A DNA stretch of 64,000 nucleotides from Polynucleobacter sp. AM-7D1 (GTDB lineage Bacteria; Pseudomonadota; Gammaproteobacteria; Burkholderiales; Burkholderiaceae): contig NZ_CP061319.1 of the NCBI RefSeq assembly GCF_018688455.1, positions 372,001 to 436,000 on the forward strand. The letters are read 5' to 3'. The notes below the pieces were generated by a model, which had not been told where the DNA came from, made no database searches, and saw only the letters and a program-made list of their open reading frames with translations. A program made the translations under genes and the position numbers. Positions 40,672 through 50,115 of the stretch are shown one piece after another (position 1 is the stretch's first letter; every line of letters begins with the position of its first letter).

Positions 40672-41814
40672 TTATTGTTGCGTAATGGGTAAGGTGATCT
40701 TGAAGACTGCACCGTGCTTGGTGTTGTGAACGGCAATCGTTCCACGGTGGGCATCTAAAGTATTTTTGGCGATCGATAGACCAAGACCAGTGCCATTAGC
40801 GCTGGTAGTAGAGAAGGGCTCAAACAAGGAATCAATGATGGTGCTCGCAATACCGGGGCCTTGATCTTCAATGGTAATGATCAATTTCTTTGAATCAATA
40901 TTTGCAGTCAGTGAGACAGTATCTTGAGGATGTGAGACTGCTAGTGCGTTTTCAAGAATAGCCACTAATGCATTCGGAATAGATTTTGGTTCTACTAGCA
41001 ACATGGCCGTCTCAGGAATATTGCATTGAACATTCAGTTTTACTTGCTTTGTTTCAAACAGTGCTTGAATACTAGCTTGCGCTTCATCAATCAGTTGTTT
41101 AGCAGAGCTAAGTACAGTTTTAGTGGGGCGATTAGAAATAAATCGCAACATGTCTTGTGAAAGTTTTTCTAGATCAAGTAATTGCTTGCGTAAGCGCAAG
41201 GCAAACTCTTTAGCCATCTCTGGCTGCACTTCATCATCACAAAGGTGGGACGAATACAGGAGGGCGGTAGCAAGTGGCGTGCGAAATTGGTGTGCAATAC
41301 CAGCAGCCATCTTGCCCATGGCAGTGAGGCGATTCTCGCGCTGGGTTTCTTGGTGAAGAGCAATGTTGGCGGTAATATCTTGAATCTGCACAAAGCTACG
41401 TATGCCCTCGTCAATGCGAATGACCTGAACCATTTTTTGCGGGGCGTTGCGATCTTCTGCGTTACCAATGAGGTATTCACCAGGTGCAATAGAGGCTTGC
41501 CAATCATGTGGCAACTCAAAATGATTGCCTGTGCTTAAGCTAGGTAAGAACTGAAGGACTGCCGGGTTATGAAGCAGAACAATGTTGTTCTCGAGCAGTA
41601 TTACTCCAGCTGGAATGGCATTTAATAGGATCCCCAAGCGCTGATTGGACTTTTGCAACTCGGAGCTGAGTTGATTGATCTTCTCTTGAAGAGCTGCTTG
41701 CTGAGTCTCGAGTTTTTGAGATTCCGCATAAAAAATGGCAAATGCTTCCTCTAGGTGCTTAGCAGCTAGGGCGGGATCTTTCTCAGCGGTTATATTGGGG
41801 GCTGACTTGGTCAA
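40672..41814 (-). CDS. fleS: Sensor histidine kinase FleS
   Basis: 380 residues, soluble. Coiled coil 31-62, PAS domain (about 62-150), dimerisation helix with the phosphorylated His175 in GIAHQFRTPLA, and an ATPase domain with N box (ILENALAVS), G1 (DQGPGI), F and G2 (TGLGLSIA). All kinase motifs are intact. It phosphorylates FleR. TTG start; no clear ribosome site. Heads fleS-fleR-fliE and is divergent from fliF. Confidence 0.9.
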   Translation of the reverse strand: MTKSAPNITAEKDPALAAKHLEEAFAIFYAESQKLETQQAALQEKINQLSSELQKSNQRLGILLNAIPAGVILLENNIVLLHNPAVLQFLPSLSTGNHFELPHDWQASIAPGEYLIGNAEDRNAPQKMVQVIRIDEGIRSFVQIQDITANIALHQETQRENRLTAMGKMAAGIAHQFRTPLATALLYSSHLCDDEVQPEMAKEFALRLRKQLLDLEKLSQDMLRFISNRPTKTVLSSAKQLIDEAQASIQALFETKQVKLNVQCNIPETAMLLVEPKSIPNALVAILENALAVSHPQDTVSLTANIDSKKLIITIEDQGPGIASTIIDSLFEPFSTTSANGTGLGLSIAKNTLDAHRGTIAVHNTKHGAVFKITLPITQQ

Positions 41815-41872
41815 TGTATTTATCTATGGCTAAATGCGTATTAAATGACTTTGGTTTTGTAATGACTGGGGC

Positions 41873-41885
41873 GGCAAATTTTGCC
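41873..41885. promoter_or_regulatory. Palindrome GGCAA-ATT-TTGCC between fleS and fliF
   Basis: Exact GGCAA-N3-TTGCC match, as at 26169 and 55715, in the 179-base gap between the divergent fleS and fliF units. Candidate binding site of an unknown regulator. No sigma-54 or sigma-28 element for fliF was found. Confidence 0.4.
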
Positions 41886-41993
41886 TCTTTATTCCCATAG
41901 AATATCAATATTTAGGGAAAAAAGGCAAAAAGGTTCTATATTTAGTGATATTATGTTTACAGAATTTTTACCTGATTTGACGGAATCGACCCA

Positions 41994-43937
41994 TTGAGCG
42001 AAGAGGCAAAGCCCGGAATACAGGAAAGCGAAAAGGATGCAGCAGTAGTCAGCATTGGCTCTAAAGCCGCCTCCGCAGCTATTCCAGCGATGGCCCCATC
42101 TAAGGGCAAGGTCAAACTCCCCTCAAAATTAGGCGAACTCCAACAGCGTTTTGGTGCATTAGGTCTACAACAGCGCCTGATCGTACTTGCTGCACTCTTC
42201 CTCTTTATTGCAGTCTTGGTCTTTGTTTCGATCTCTGGCCGAAGTAGGGATGACTACCGCGTACTTTTCTCCAGCATTAACGAGCGCGACGGCGCTGCAA
42301 TCGTAGCTGCCTTGCAGCAGATGAATGTGCCTTACAAGTTCACAGAAGGTGGTGCTGCTATTTTGGTGCCAGAGTCATCTGTTTATGAAACCCGTTTGCG
42401 CCTTGCTGGACAAGGACTTCCCAAGGCGGGCAATGTTGGTTTTGAGTTGCTTGAAAACCAAAAGATGGGCACCAGCCAGTTCGTAGAGCAGGTGAACTAT
42501 CAGCGCGGTCTTGAGGGTGAGTTAGCTCGTAGCATTAGCTCATTGGCGCAGGTTAAATCTGCTCGTGTGATGTTAGCCATTCCTAAGCAAACCGCATTCA
42601 TGCGCGAGCAAGAAAAACCCACAGCCTCTGTTGTTGTCACAATGCACCCTGGTCGATTCCTAGATGCCCAGCAAGTTGCTGCCATCACGAATTTAGTAGG
42701 TTCTTCAGTGCCTAATCTAGGTCCAGCCAATGTCACTATTGTTGACGCTGAAGGCAGTCTCCTAGCCCCCAATGCCCAGCGTTTAATGGGCTTGGATAGC
42801 AATCAGTTGAAGTATGTAGCGGAACTTGAAGGCGCTTTATCTAAGCGAGTTCAGGCCATCTTAGAGCCCGTCACTGGTAAAGAAAATGTACGTGCTCAAG
42901 TAACGGTTGATATGGATTTTGGTGAGCTTGAGCGAACCGAAGAAACGTTTGGTCGCAACTCACCACCAAATCAATCCTCCATTAGAAGCCAGCAAACAAA
43001 CGAAGCGGCAACACCTGGATCTGCAGCGGCAGGTGTCCCTGGTGCGCTCACCAACCAACCGCCTGGTGGCGGTCAGGCGCCGATTAATGCAGCAGGCGGA
43101 GCTGCTGCTGGACCGCAGAATCTCAATGCACCACCATCAAGTTCAAGCTCTACAGCTAGCAACATCAAAAAAGACTCAACAATCAACTACGAGTTAGATC
43201 GCGCGATTCAGAGAATTAAATCTGAAAAAGGTCAAGTCAGAAGAGTGTCTGCTGGTGTAGTGGTGAACTATAAGCAGCCTACCGGAGTAGATAAGGATGG
43301 CAAGCCACTCAAGCCCGTGCCTTATAACGCCAAAGAGTTGGATCAGATTAATAACTTAGCTCGTGATGCGGTTGGTTTTAATGAGCGTCGTGGCGATAGC
43401 GTCAGTGTTGCCAATATTCCGTTTAAGGTTGAAGCTGACGTAGAGCCTCCGTTTTACAAGCAGGCGGGTGTAATTGAGCTCAGCAAAGAGTTCTTTAAGT
43501 TTGCGATTATTTTGGGATCTCTAGGTATTATTTTCTTTGGCGTTGTGAAGCCTTTACTGTTTCCTAAGAAGATGGATGAGGCCTTGGAAGAGCAGCGTAT
43601 AGAAGAAGAGTTTGATGAGAAGATGAAGGCTGAGATGGCCCAAATGGATCCGAAAGCTCGCGACAAGCGTCGCATGGAAATGGAATTGCTCAAAGAGCGT
43701 CAGCGAATTGCTGAAGAAGAAGAGCGCGCACGTCTTGAGGAAGAGCGTGCCAAGCTTGAAGAAGATCGTAAACGTGCTGATGAAGAGAAGAAGCAGGAGT
43801 ACGACGAGCTACTCAAGTATGCGCAAGAATTTGTGGAGGAGAATCCAAAAGTGGTTTCTTCTATCTTTAAAGAGTGGTTGGCGGATGATGCAGATAAAAC
43901 GAATACCGCTAACGCAGCTGCCGCTGCTGCTGGTTGA
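41994..43937 (+). CDS. fliF: MS-ring protein FliF
   Basis: 647 residues. Two transmembrane helices (about 60-82 and 502-525) flank the periplasmic ring-building motifs and the YscJ-like part; a Gly/Ala/Asn/Ser-rich loop (about 335-400) is low complexity. The C-terminal tail is a long charged helix ending with VEENPKVVSSIFKEWLAD, the FliG-binding motif. TTG start without ATG alternative; a weak CGGA lies upstream. The charged helix (about 535-605) between the second helix and the FliG motif is longer than usual. Confidence 0.96.
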   Translation: MSEEAKPGIQESEKDAAVVSIGSKAASAAIPAMAPSKGKVKLPSKLGELQQRFGALGLQQRLIVLAALFLFIAVLVFVSISGRSRDDYRVLFSSINERDGAAIVAALQQMNVPYKFTEGGAAILVPESSVYETRLRLAGQGLPKAGNVGFELLENQKMGTSQFVEQVNYQRGLEGELARSISSLAQVKSARVMLAIPKQTAFMREQEKPTASVVVTMHPGRFLDAQQVAAITNLVGSSVPNLGPANVTIVDAEGSLLAPNAQRLMGLDSNQLKYVAELEGALSKRVQAILEPVTGKENVRAQVTVDMDFGELERTEETFGRNSPPNQSSIRSQQTNEAATPGSAAAGVPGALTNQPPGGGQAPINAAGGAAAGPQNLNAPPSSSSSTASNIKKDSTINYELDRAIQRIKSEKGQVRRVSAGVVVNYKQPTGVDKDGKPLKPVPYNAKELDQINNLARDAVGFNERRGDSVSVANIPFKVEADVEPPFYKQAGVIELSKEFFKFAIILGSLGIIFFGVVKPLLFPKKMDEALEEQRIEEEFDEKMKAEMAQMDPKARDKRRMEMELLKERQRIAEEEERARLEEERAKLEEDRKRADEEKKQEYDELLKYAQEFVEENPKVVSSIFKEWLADDADKTNTANAAAAAAG

Positions 43938-43955
43938 GATAAAGAGTAGATAGAC

Positions 43956-45053
43956 ATGGCTGACGAAGAAACCGGCGCCCCCAAACAGCTCTCGATTGCT
44001 GAAGCTCTGAAAGAGGGCGTCAAGGGCGCAACTCAATCTGGAAGTTTGACTTTCGAGGAGCTGGATGGTGCTTCGCGCGCTGCTGTGGTGTTGTTAGCAG
44101 TGGGCGCTGAATCTGCTGCAAACGTCTTGCGTCAAATGACGCCATTTGAAGTGCAGCGCCTATCTGGAAAGATGGCGGTCGTTCGATCCTTAAGTCGCGA
44201 TCTTGTATTGCAAGTGTTGCGTCAATTTAAGGATGTCACTGCGAATAACTCACAAGTGGCTTTCGATACCGATTCCTTCATGCAGAACATGCTGACTAAA
44301 GCGATGGGTGCTGAAGGTGCTTCTGATTTGCTCGGTCGTTTAGAGTCCACACTCGACATGTCGGGTATTGAAACTTTGAAGCGTATGGAATCGGATGTTC
44401 TGTACGAGATGATTAAGAATGAGCATCCGCAAATTATTGCTACAGTGATGGTGTTCTTGGAGCCATCGCAAGCAGCCTCTGTTCTTAAGTTGTTTGCTGA
44501 TGATTTGCGTAATGAATTGATCTTGCGTATTGCCTTGCTAGAGAAAGTCCAACCAGCTGCTTTGAAGGAATTGAACGAAGTTATGTCACGCTCCGCAGGT
44601 CCAGATGCCGACTTCCGCAGAAGCACCGTCGGTGGTGTTGTGCCTACCGCGGAGATTCTCAACATGTTGTCCGGTGGCTTGGACAAAGAAGCGCTCAATA
44701 CGATTCGTAACTTCAATGGCGAATTGGCTGATGCAATTCAAGAGAAGATGTTCGTGTTCGAGGATTTCAACGACATCGAAGATCGTTCACTACAGACCCT
44801 GTTGTTAGAGGTTCCGCAAGAAACTTTGATCGTCGCACTCAAAGGCGCAAGTCCAAAGTTGCGCGAGAAGCTCTTCAAGAATATGGCCAAGCGTGCCGCC
44901 GATGGCGTGCGCGAAGATCTCGAGACTCGCCCACCAGTCAAGGTGCAAGAAGTCGAAGAGATGCAAAAAGAAGTTATTCGTGTTGCACGTGTCTTGGCTG
45001 ATGAAGGCCGCATGATCATGGAAAGGGGCAAGTCAGCCGATGCCTTCCTCTGA
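43956..45053 (+). CDS. fliG: Motor switch protein FliG
   Basis: 365 residues with the N, middle (EHPQ motif in IKNEHPQIIATV) and C-terminal domains. The C-terminal torque helix carries charged residues in VFEDFNDIEDRSLQ and the adjacent LLLEVPQETLIVALKG. An N-terminal extension of ~25 residues and a C-terminal ~15-residue tail are longer than in enterobacteria. 18 bases after fliF. Confidence 0.97.
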   Translation: MADEETGAPKQLSIAEALKEGVKGATQSGSLTFEELDGASRAAVVLLAVGAESAANVLRQMTPFEVQRLSGKMAVVRSLSRDLVLQVLRQFKDVTANNSQVAFDTDSFMQNMLTKAMGAEGASDLLGRLESTLDMSGIETLKRMESDVLYEMIKNEHPQIIATVMVFLEPSQAASVLKLFADDLRNELILRIALLEKVQPAALKELNEVMSRSAGPDADFRRSTVGGVVPTAEILNMLSGGLDKEALNTIRNFNGELADAIQEKMFVFEDFNDIEDRSLQTLLLEVPQETLIVALKGASPKLREKLFKNMAKRAADGVREDLETRPPVKVQEVEEMQKEVIRVARVLADEGRMIMERGKSADAFL

Positions 45054-45852
45054 TGAGGACTCCCTGCTGACGAGGTGGGAGCCTCCCTCCTTTGATCCTC
45101 CAAAGCCCCCTAAACCTCCTAAGGTTGCGCCTATTCAATACCCAACGGTTGAAGAGGTTGAGGCGATTCGCGACAACGCCTATAAAGAAGCTTATGAGTT
45201 AGGCTCAAATCAAGGATTTGTAGAAGGCAGGGATGCTGGTTACAAAGAAGGCAAAGAATCAGGCTATCGCGAGGGTTATAAGCAGGGCTATGTCGAGGCA
45301 GACGAAGAAGCTAAACGTTTGCAAGATGCTCTGGGTCAATTGCTTGAAGCGATGACTGGAATGCCTGAGGCTATTGCTGAGCCCCTCACACAACTGAGTT
45401 TTGAGATTGCTTCACGCCTGACTGCCAATGTCTCGATGGAGCGTGCTCCATTCGTTGCAGCTGTTCAAGAAGCCTTGATGCGTCTCCCACGTCCTGGTGA
45501 AAATCTTTATCTGCGTCTGCGAGCAGAAGAGGTTGAGACCTGGAAAAAAATTGTTGATGATCCTGGCCTGCCATTTGCGTGCACTATTTTGGTTGATGCG
45601 GATGTACGCCCAGGACATGCTTATGTTGAAGTAAGTGGTGCACGTATTGATGTGGGCCTTGAAGCACGCTTAGCTCTCGTCAGAAACGCCTTAGGTTTGG
45701 ATGGCACTGCTGAAGAGCTCGCAACGGTGAACACAGAAGCCTTGATCGATAGCAGTATCAATATGCTTGAAGACGAATCTGGTGATGACTCTCACCTGGA
45801 TGAAGTACAGCATCTTGATCCCCCTGACTCTGGTGAGGTGGAGAAAGAGTGA
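45040..45852 (+). CDS. fliH: Export ATPase regulator FliH
   Basis: 270 residues. Proline-rich start, then a GxxxG-type repeat region (about 48-88: GSNQGFVEGRDAGYKEG and following) typical of FliH helices, and a C-terminal FliH domain (about 105-225). The acidic tail of ~45 residues is unusual. It holds FliI inactive and brings it to the gate. Overlaps fliG by 14 bases. Confidence 0.92.
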   Translation: MPSSDEDSLLTRWEPPSFDPPKPPKPPKVAPIQYPTVEEVEAIRDNAYKEAYELGSNQGFVEGRDAGYKEGKESGYREGYKQGYVEADEEAKRLQDALGQLLEAMTGMPEAIAEPLTQLSFEIASRLTANVSMERAPFVAAVQEALMRLPRPGENLYLRLRAEEVETWKKIVDDPGLPFACTILVDADVRPGHAYVEVSGARIDVGLEARLALVRNALGLDGTAEELATVNTEALIDSSINMLEDESGDDSHLDEVQHLDPPDSGEVEKE

Positions 45853-47234
45853 GTCACTTGCAGCCGGCTCAATTAGCGGATCAACTGGAGATGCGCAGGC
45901 AGCATCTGGCGCAAGCACCTCGCTCGATTCGTGAAGGTAAGCTCAAGCGGGTTTCTGGAATTGTGCTTGAGGTAGAAGGTTTGCCAATGAGCATTGGTAC
46001 TGGCGCAACCATTCTGTCTGAGCTCGGTGGCAAAACCTATGATGCGGAATGCATTGGCTTTAACGGTGCCATTACCTATTTAATGCCGATCGACACGATG
46101 GAAGGTATTTCTCCTGGAGCTTTGGTTTATCCAGCTGACACCCCCTTTAATTCTGGATCGGGATACACCTCCAATAGTATTGGTGAGCCATTGCCTATTG
46201 GCGAGAGTCTGCTTGGTCGTGTGGTCGATGGCCTGGGTCGTCCGATTGATGGCAAAGGTTATGGAGAAAAGCAATTCTCTCCATTTATTCAAAGAACTTT
46301 GAATCCATTGGATCGCACTCCCATTCATGAGCCATTAGATGTTGGGATTCAAGCAGTCAATGGTTTGCTCACAGTAGGTCGAGGACAGCGGGTTGGAATC
46401 TTTGCTGGTTCAGGAGTTGGTAAAAGCGTTTTATTAGGTATGCTAGCGCGCAACTGTGTTGCTGATGTGATCGTGATTGGTTTAGTAGGTGAGCGCGGTC
46501 GTGAGGTGCGTGAGTTTTGTGAAGACACTCTCGGTCCTGAATCATTTAAGCGCGCTGTTGTAGTGGCTGCTCCAGCAGATGCTTCACCCTTAGCGCGCTC
46601 TAAGGGTGCATCGTATGCAACTGATGTAGCGATCTGGTTTAGAGATCAAGGTAAGCATGTTGTTCTCATTGTGGATTCTCTGACGCGTTATGCGATGGCA
46701 TTGCGCGAGATTGGTTTGAGCTTAGGTGAAGCGCCAGTAGCACGTGGATATCCGCCTAGTGTGTTTGCTCGCATGCCTGAGTTAGTTGAGCGCGTTGGTA
46801 ATGGCGCTAATCCCGATGGATCGATTACGGCGTTTTATACCGTGCTGCTAGAAGGTGACGATACGAATGACCCGGTTGCGGATACTGCCCGCGGAATTTT
46901 GGACGGTCACTTCTTCTTATCTAGAGAATTAGCAGATAGCGGTCACTACCCAGCTATTGATGTTGAGAAGTCGATTTCACGTGTGATGCCTAAAGTCGTC
47001 TCCAAAGAGCACCTCTTATCCGCGAGGCGCCTAAAACAACTTTATAGTCGCTATATGCGAGGGCGCGATTTGGTTTCTATGGGTGCCTATATTGCCGGTA
47101 CCGACCCAGATTTAGATGCAGCGCTCCAGGCTTGGCCAAAAATACAGGCATTTTTACAGCAAGATGCCGAGCAAACCATTCCAATTGATCAAACCGAAAA
47201 ACTCCTTTTCGAGATCGCTCCTCCGGTGGTTTAA
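45849..47234 (+). CDS. fliI: Flagellum-specific ATPase FliI
   Basis: 461 residues with the Walker A GIFAGSGVGKSVLLG (about 180-195), Walker B VVLIVDSLTRYA and the conserved GEAPVARGYPPSVFARMPELVER. Homologous to F1-beta. GTG start overlapping the stop of fliH. Confidence 0.97.
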   Translation: MSHLQPAQLADQLEMRRQHLAQAPRSIREGKLKRVSGIVLEVEGLPMSIGTGATILSELGGKTYDAECIGFNGAITYLMPIDTMEGISPGALVYPADTPFNSGSGYTSNSIGEPLPIGESLLGRVVDGLGRPIDGKGYGEKQFSPFIQRTLNPLDRTPIHEPLDVGIQAVNGLLTVGRGQRVGIFAGSGVGKSVLLGMLARNCVADVIVIGLVGERGREVREFCEDTLGPESFKRAVVVAAPADASPLARSKGASYATDVAIWFRDQGKHVVLIVDSLTRYAMALREIGLSLGEAPVARGYPPSVFARMPELVERVGNGANPDGSITAFYTVLLEGDDTNDPVADTARGILDGHFFLSRELADSGHYPAIDVEKSISRVMPKVVSKEHLLSARRLKQLYSRYMRGRDLVSMGAYIAGTDPDLDAALQAWPKIQAFLQQDAEQTIPIDQTEKLLFEIAPPVV

Positions 47235-47240
47235 TTCTTT

Positions 47241-47687
47241 ATGTCTGCAATTGAGCTACTTCTGCGCCTAGCTAAAATCCGTGAGGATCAAGCGATGGCT
47301 CGTGCAAAAAGGGCTGCCGGACAGGTTAATCAAACAAAAGCCTTTAAAAATCAAGTGCTTGATTATGCAAAGGAATATGAGGTGCAGATGATTGCCGGTG
47401 GTAATCAAAGCGTTTCAGTGGCCTTCATACAGGATGCCAATGCATTTAGGGAGAAGCTGATTCAGAGCTCTATTGAGATGGATGGGCAGATTCAGGGTCT
47501 GGCCAGAGCCTCAGAAGATACCCTCAAGACCGCCACAGAAGCCAGAATGCGCACCCGAGGATTGACTAAATTAGTCGATAAAAAGAGGCTGGAAGTCAGG
47601 AAGAAGAAGGCTAAGGCGGAAATGAACCTCTTTGAGGATAACTACGCGGCGAGGGCTAGTGCCAATTCTGGCACGAAAGATGCATAG
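47241..47687 (+). CDS. fliJ: Export chaperone FliJ
   Basis: 148 residues, almost all coiled coil, six bases after fliI, as expected for FliJ, the stalk-like subunit of the export ATPase. Sequence identity in this family is low; length, heptads and position are the evidence. Confidence 0.88.
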   Translation: MSAIELLLRLAKIREDQAMARAKRAAGQVNQTKAFKNQVLDYAKEYEVQMIAGGNQSVSVAFIQDANAFREKLIQSSIEMDGQIQGLARASEDTLKTATEARMRTRGLTKLVDKKRLEVRKKKAKAEMNLFEDNYAARASANSGTKDA

Positions 47688-47713
47688 TAAGTAGTGTTCC
47701 TTTTGGAGAGGCT

Positions 47714-49303
47714 ATGCCAACAGTAGGTCAAATTCGAATGCAAGCAGCAGCCAGTGGCGTAAATGCCGCAGGTAGCAAGTCGGGCTCAATGCCCGGCGGC
47801 TCCGCTATGCCTGTCGGATTTGAGGCTTTCTTGTCAGCGCTAGACCGCTCTACAGCTTCTCGTCGTGATGCCCAGTTAAATTCTAGTCAAACTAGTACAC
47901 AAGGCGCTTTTGCTATGCAAAATTTGCCTACTATGGGCGCCAAACAAGCTGGGGCTGCAAAAAATTCCGATCCAGTCGAACTGTTGATGGCAGAAATAGC
48001 TGCACAGGGCTTGCTCAATGTTGCCTTCCAAAACCCAAGCCAGATCAATCAGATAAATGGCGGGAGTAATACGGATGCCAGCACTAATATCCAGAGCTTG
48101 CTCAGCAGCCTGAGTGCACAACAAGATCAGTCCTTATTGGGCGCACAACAAAATCAATCCCTGTTGGGATTAGCCAATGGGCAGCAGCTCGACGCAAAAC
48201 AAACGGCTCTAATTAGCCAGGCACTTTCCAAGGCAATGAAAGCTTCTGGTCAGGGCGCGGAAATGGCTATGCAAGGTCAGGCGGCTTCTTTGCTGCAGGC
48301 ATTGCAGCAACAGTCCTTAGGTCAGCAAAATACCCAAACTCCAGCCCAAATTGCTAGCGCTATTCAGAGTCTTGCTCAGAAAAATGGCATTACCTTACCT
48401 CCTGAGATTCAGACTCAGTTAACGAATCTAATGAATAAGGGTTCGGAAACAGGTGCAATTAAGCTTTTGGGAATCGAGGGCGCTGGACAGCAAACAGCTG
48501 CAGTGGTGGTTGAACAGGCTGGTGTAGTTGATCCTAATAAAGCAACTACCATTCAAAATGTAATTGACCCTAAGACCCCTAACGTTTTAACCAGTGCTGG
48601 CGACAAATTGGCCAAATCCAAGACCTTGGATGTCGCCTTAACCCCTGGCAATGTCACCGATAAAGGTCAGCTCACAAAAGGTGGCGCACCACTAATGAGT
48701 GCGAGTGCTGTTGATGCTAAGGGCGCAGTAGAGGCACAAAACTTGTCCCATGCTGAAAAGCAAGAATTTAAAGATACTTTAAATTTAAGTGAAATTACTG
48801 CAAGTAACGCCAGTCTAGCTAGAGCTGATGCCCAAAATTTAGGCAATCAACAGAAGATCGAATTGAAAGCCTCGGAAGTTTCCTTAGCCTCAGGACCACT
48901 GCATGAGCAGGTCATGAGTGCCGCCAAGTCAGGTGGCGGTCGGATTATGTTGGAATTGACCCCTCCAGAGCAGGGAACCATCCGTATTGACCTTCGGATC
49001 GACCAAGCTGGACGTGCTCACCTCATTGTTGAAGGTGCTAGTGATGCCACCAAGTCCCGTCTCGATCAGGGCGGTCAAAACCTGAAAAATGAATTTGCTC
49101 AAATGGGCCTGAATTTATCCCTCGATTTAAGGCAGGGTGGTCAATCTCAGCAGGCTAGAGAGCAAGGTTTTGGCAGTTCTCGACAAGGCTTTTACAACAG
49201 CCAATCTACGATTTCTCAAAGCTCAAAAACAACATTAGCCATCGGTTCAGCCGGATCAGGTGATAATAGGGGAAATAGCGATACAGTCCACCTGTATGCT
49301 TGA
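47714..49303 (+). CDS. fliK: Hook-length control protein FliK
   Basis: 529 residues. The long Gln/Ala/Ser-rich N-terminal ruler (1-385) contains a short tandem motif (DQSLLGAQQNQSLLG), and the C-terminal FliK_C domain (about 395-490) has LELTPPEQGTIRIDLRID and the switch part following. It measures the hook and flips export to filament substrates. The hook subunit here is unusually large (FlgE, 816 residues). Confidence 0.93.
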   Translation: MPTVGQIRMQAAASGVNAAGSKSGSMPGGSAMPVGFEAFLSALDRSTASRRDAQLNSSQTSTQGAFAMQNLPTMGAKQAGAAKNSDPVELLMAEIAAQGLLNVAFQNPSQINQINGGSNTDASTNIQSLLSSLSAQQDQSLLGAQQNQSLLGLANGQQLDAKQTALISQALSKAMKASGQGAEMAMQGQAASLLQALQQQSLGQQNTQTPAQIASAIQSLAQKNGITLPPEIQTQLTNLMNKGSETGAIKLLGIEGAGQQTAAVVVEQAGVVDPNKATTIQNVIDPKTPNVLTSAGDKLAKSKTLDVALTPGNVTDKGQLTKGGAPLMSASAVDAKGAVEAQNLSHAEKQEFKDTLNLSEITASNASLARADAQNLGNQQKIELKASEVSLASGPLHEQVMSAAKSGGGRIMLELTPPEQGTIRIDLRIDQAGRAHLIVEGASDATKSRLDQGGQNLKNEFAQMGLNLSLDLRQGGQSQQAREQGFGSSRQGFYNSQSTISQSSKTTLAIGSAGSGDNRGNSDTVHLYA

Positions 49304-49330
49304 TATTATTGAGTAAAGAGGAATACAGCG

Positions 49331-50083
49331 ATGGCTGAAGAAGAGCGTATTGAACCGACTTTAGATCCAAATGCAGCAGCGCCTGCTGCGGCTGCTTCTG
49401 GCCCTCCCGCACATGGTGATGGCGCTGATGTAGTTGAAAAGCCAAAAAGTAAAAAAACTCTATTCATCATTATTGGTTTAGTGGTGGTCATCGTCGCTGC
49501 AGTTGGTGGCTATATGTATATGCAACACTCAGCTGAAGCAAAGCGTTTGCAAGAGGCTGAAGCAAAGCGCCCAGAAAATATTCTGAAAAAGCAGTTGATG
49601 GAGCGCAAAGAAAATGCGCCTCCTATCTATATCCCTCTTGAAGAAATGATTGTCAATCTCCCTGGCCGAGGCGGTGAGCACTATCTACAGGCGAAGATTG
49701 TTTTAAGAACTAATGACTCAGCTACTGAAGGCAAAATTAAGAATTTCATGCCAGTCATTCGTGACAAGATCATTACTGTTTTGTCATCACGTCAAATGCA
49801 AGAGTTAGCTACGGTAGAAGGTAAGGTCATGATGGCGCGAGAAATCGCCCTAGTGATTAATTCCATCATCGCTCCACAGCTAACCGCGATCTATATTTTG
49901 CAACAACAGCCGGGCACCGCTGATATGCAAAATTTAGAGCGTATTGGTGCAGTGCCTAAAGAGACATCCTCCGGTCAAAAAATTACTGGTGAAGCAGCAA
50001 GAGCCGCTGCTGAATTCTGGAATGTCACTGAAATGGATTTGCCAGTGCAAGCTGTGTTGTTCAGTTCTTTTGTGATGCAGTAA
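49331..50083 (+). CDS. fliL: Basal-body-associated protein FliL
   Basis: 250 residues: Pro/Ala-rich cytoplasmic start, one transmembrane helix (about 43-63), periplasmic FliL domain (about 95-250) ending VQAVLFSSFVMQ. About 45 extra residues lie before the last strand (from QQQPGTADM to the WNVTEMD part), an insertion relative to short FliL proteins. Stabilises stator units and supports torque. Confidence 0.93.
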   Translation: MAEEERIEPTLDPNAAAPAAAASGPPAHGDGADVVEKPKSKKTLFIIIGLVVVIVAAVGGYMYMQHSAEAKRLQEAEAKRPENILKKQLMERKENAPPIYIPLEEMIVNLPGRGGEHYLQAKIVLRTNDSATEGKIKNFMPVIRDKIITVLSSRQMQELATVEGKVMMAREIALVINSIIAPQLTAIYILQQQPGTADMQNLERIGAVPKETSSGQKITGEAARAAAEFWNVTEMDLPVQAVLFSSFVMQ

Positions 50084-50115
50084 TCGACCACTTTAGAAAG
50101 TCCACTTAGGAAAAC

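Noticed and set aside
41865..41886. Possible sigma-54 promoter for fliF around the GGCAA palindrome
   Set aside because: No GG-N10-GC spacing fits on the plus strand; the resemblance comes from the palindrome only.
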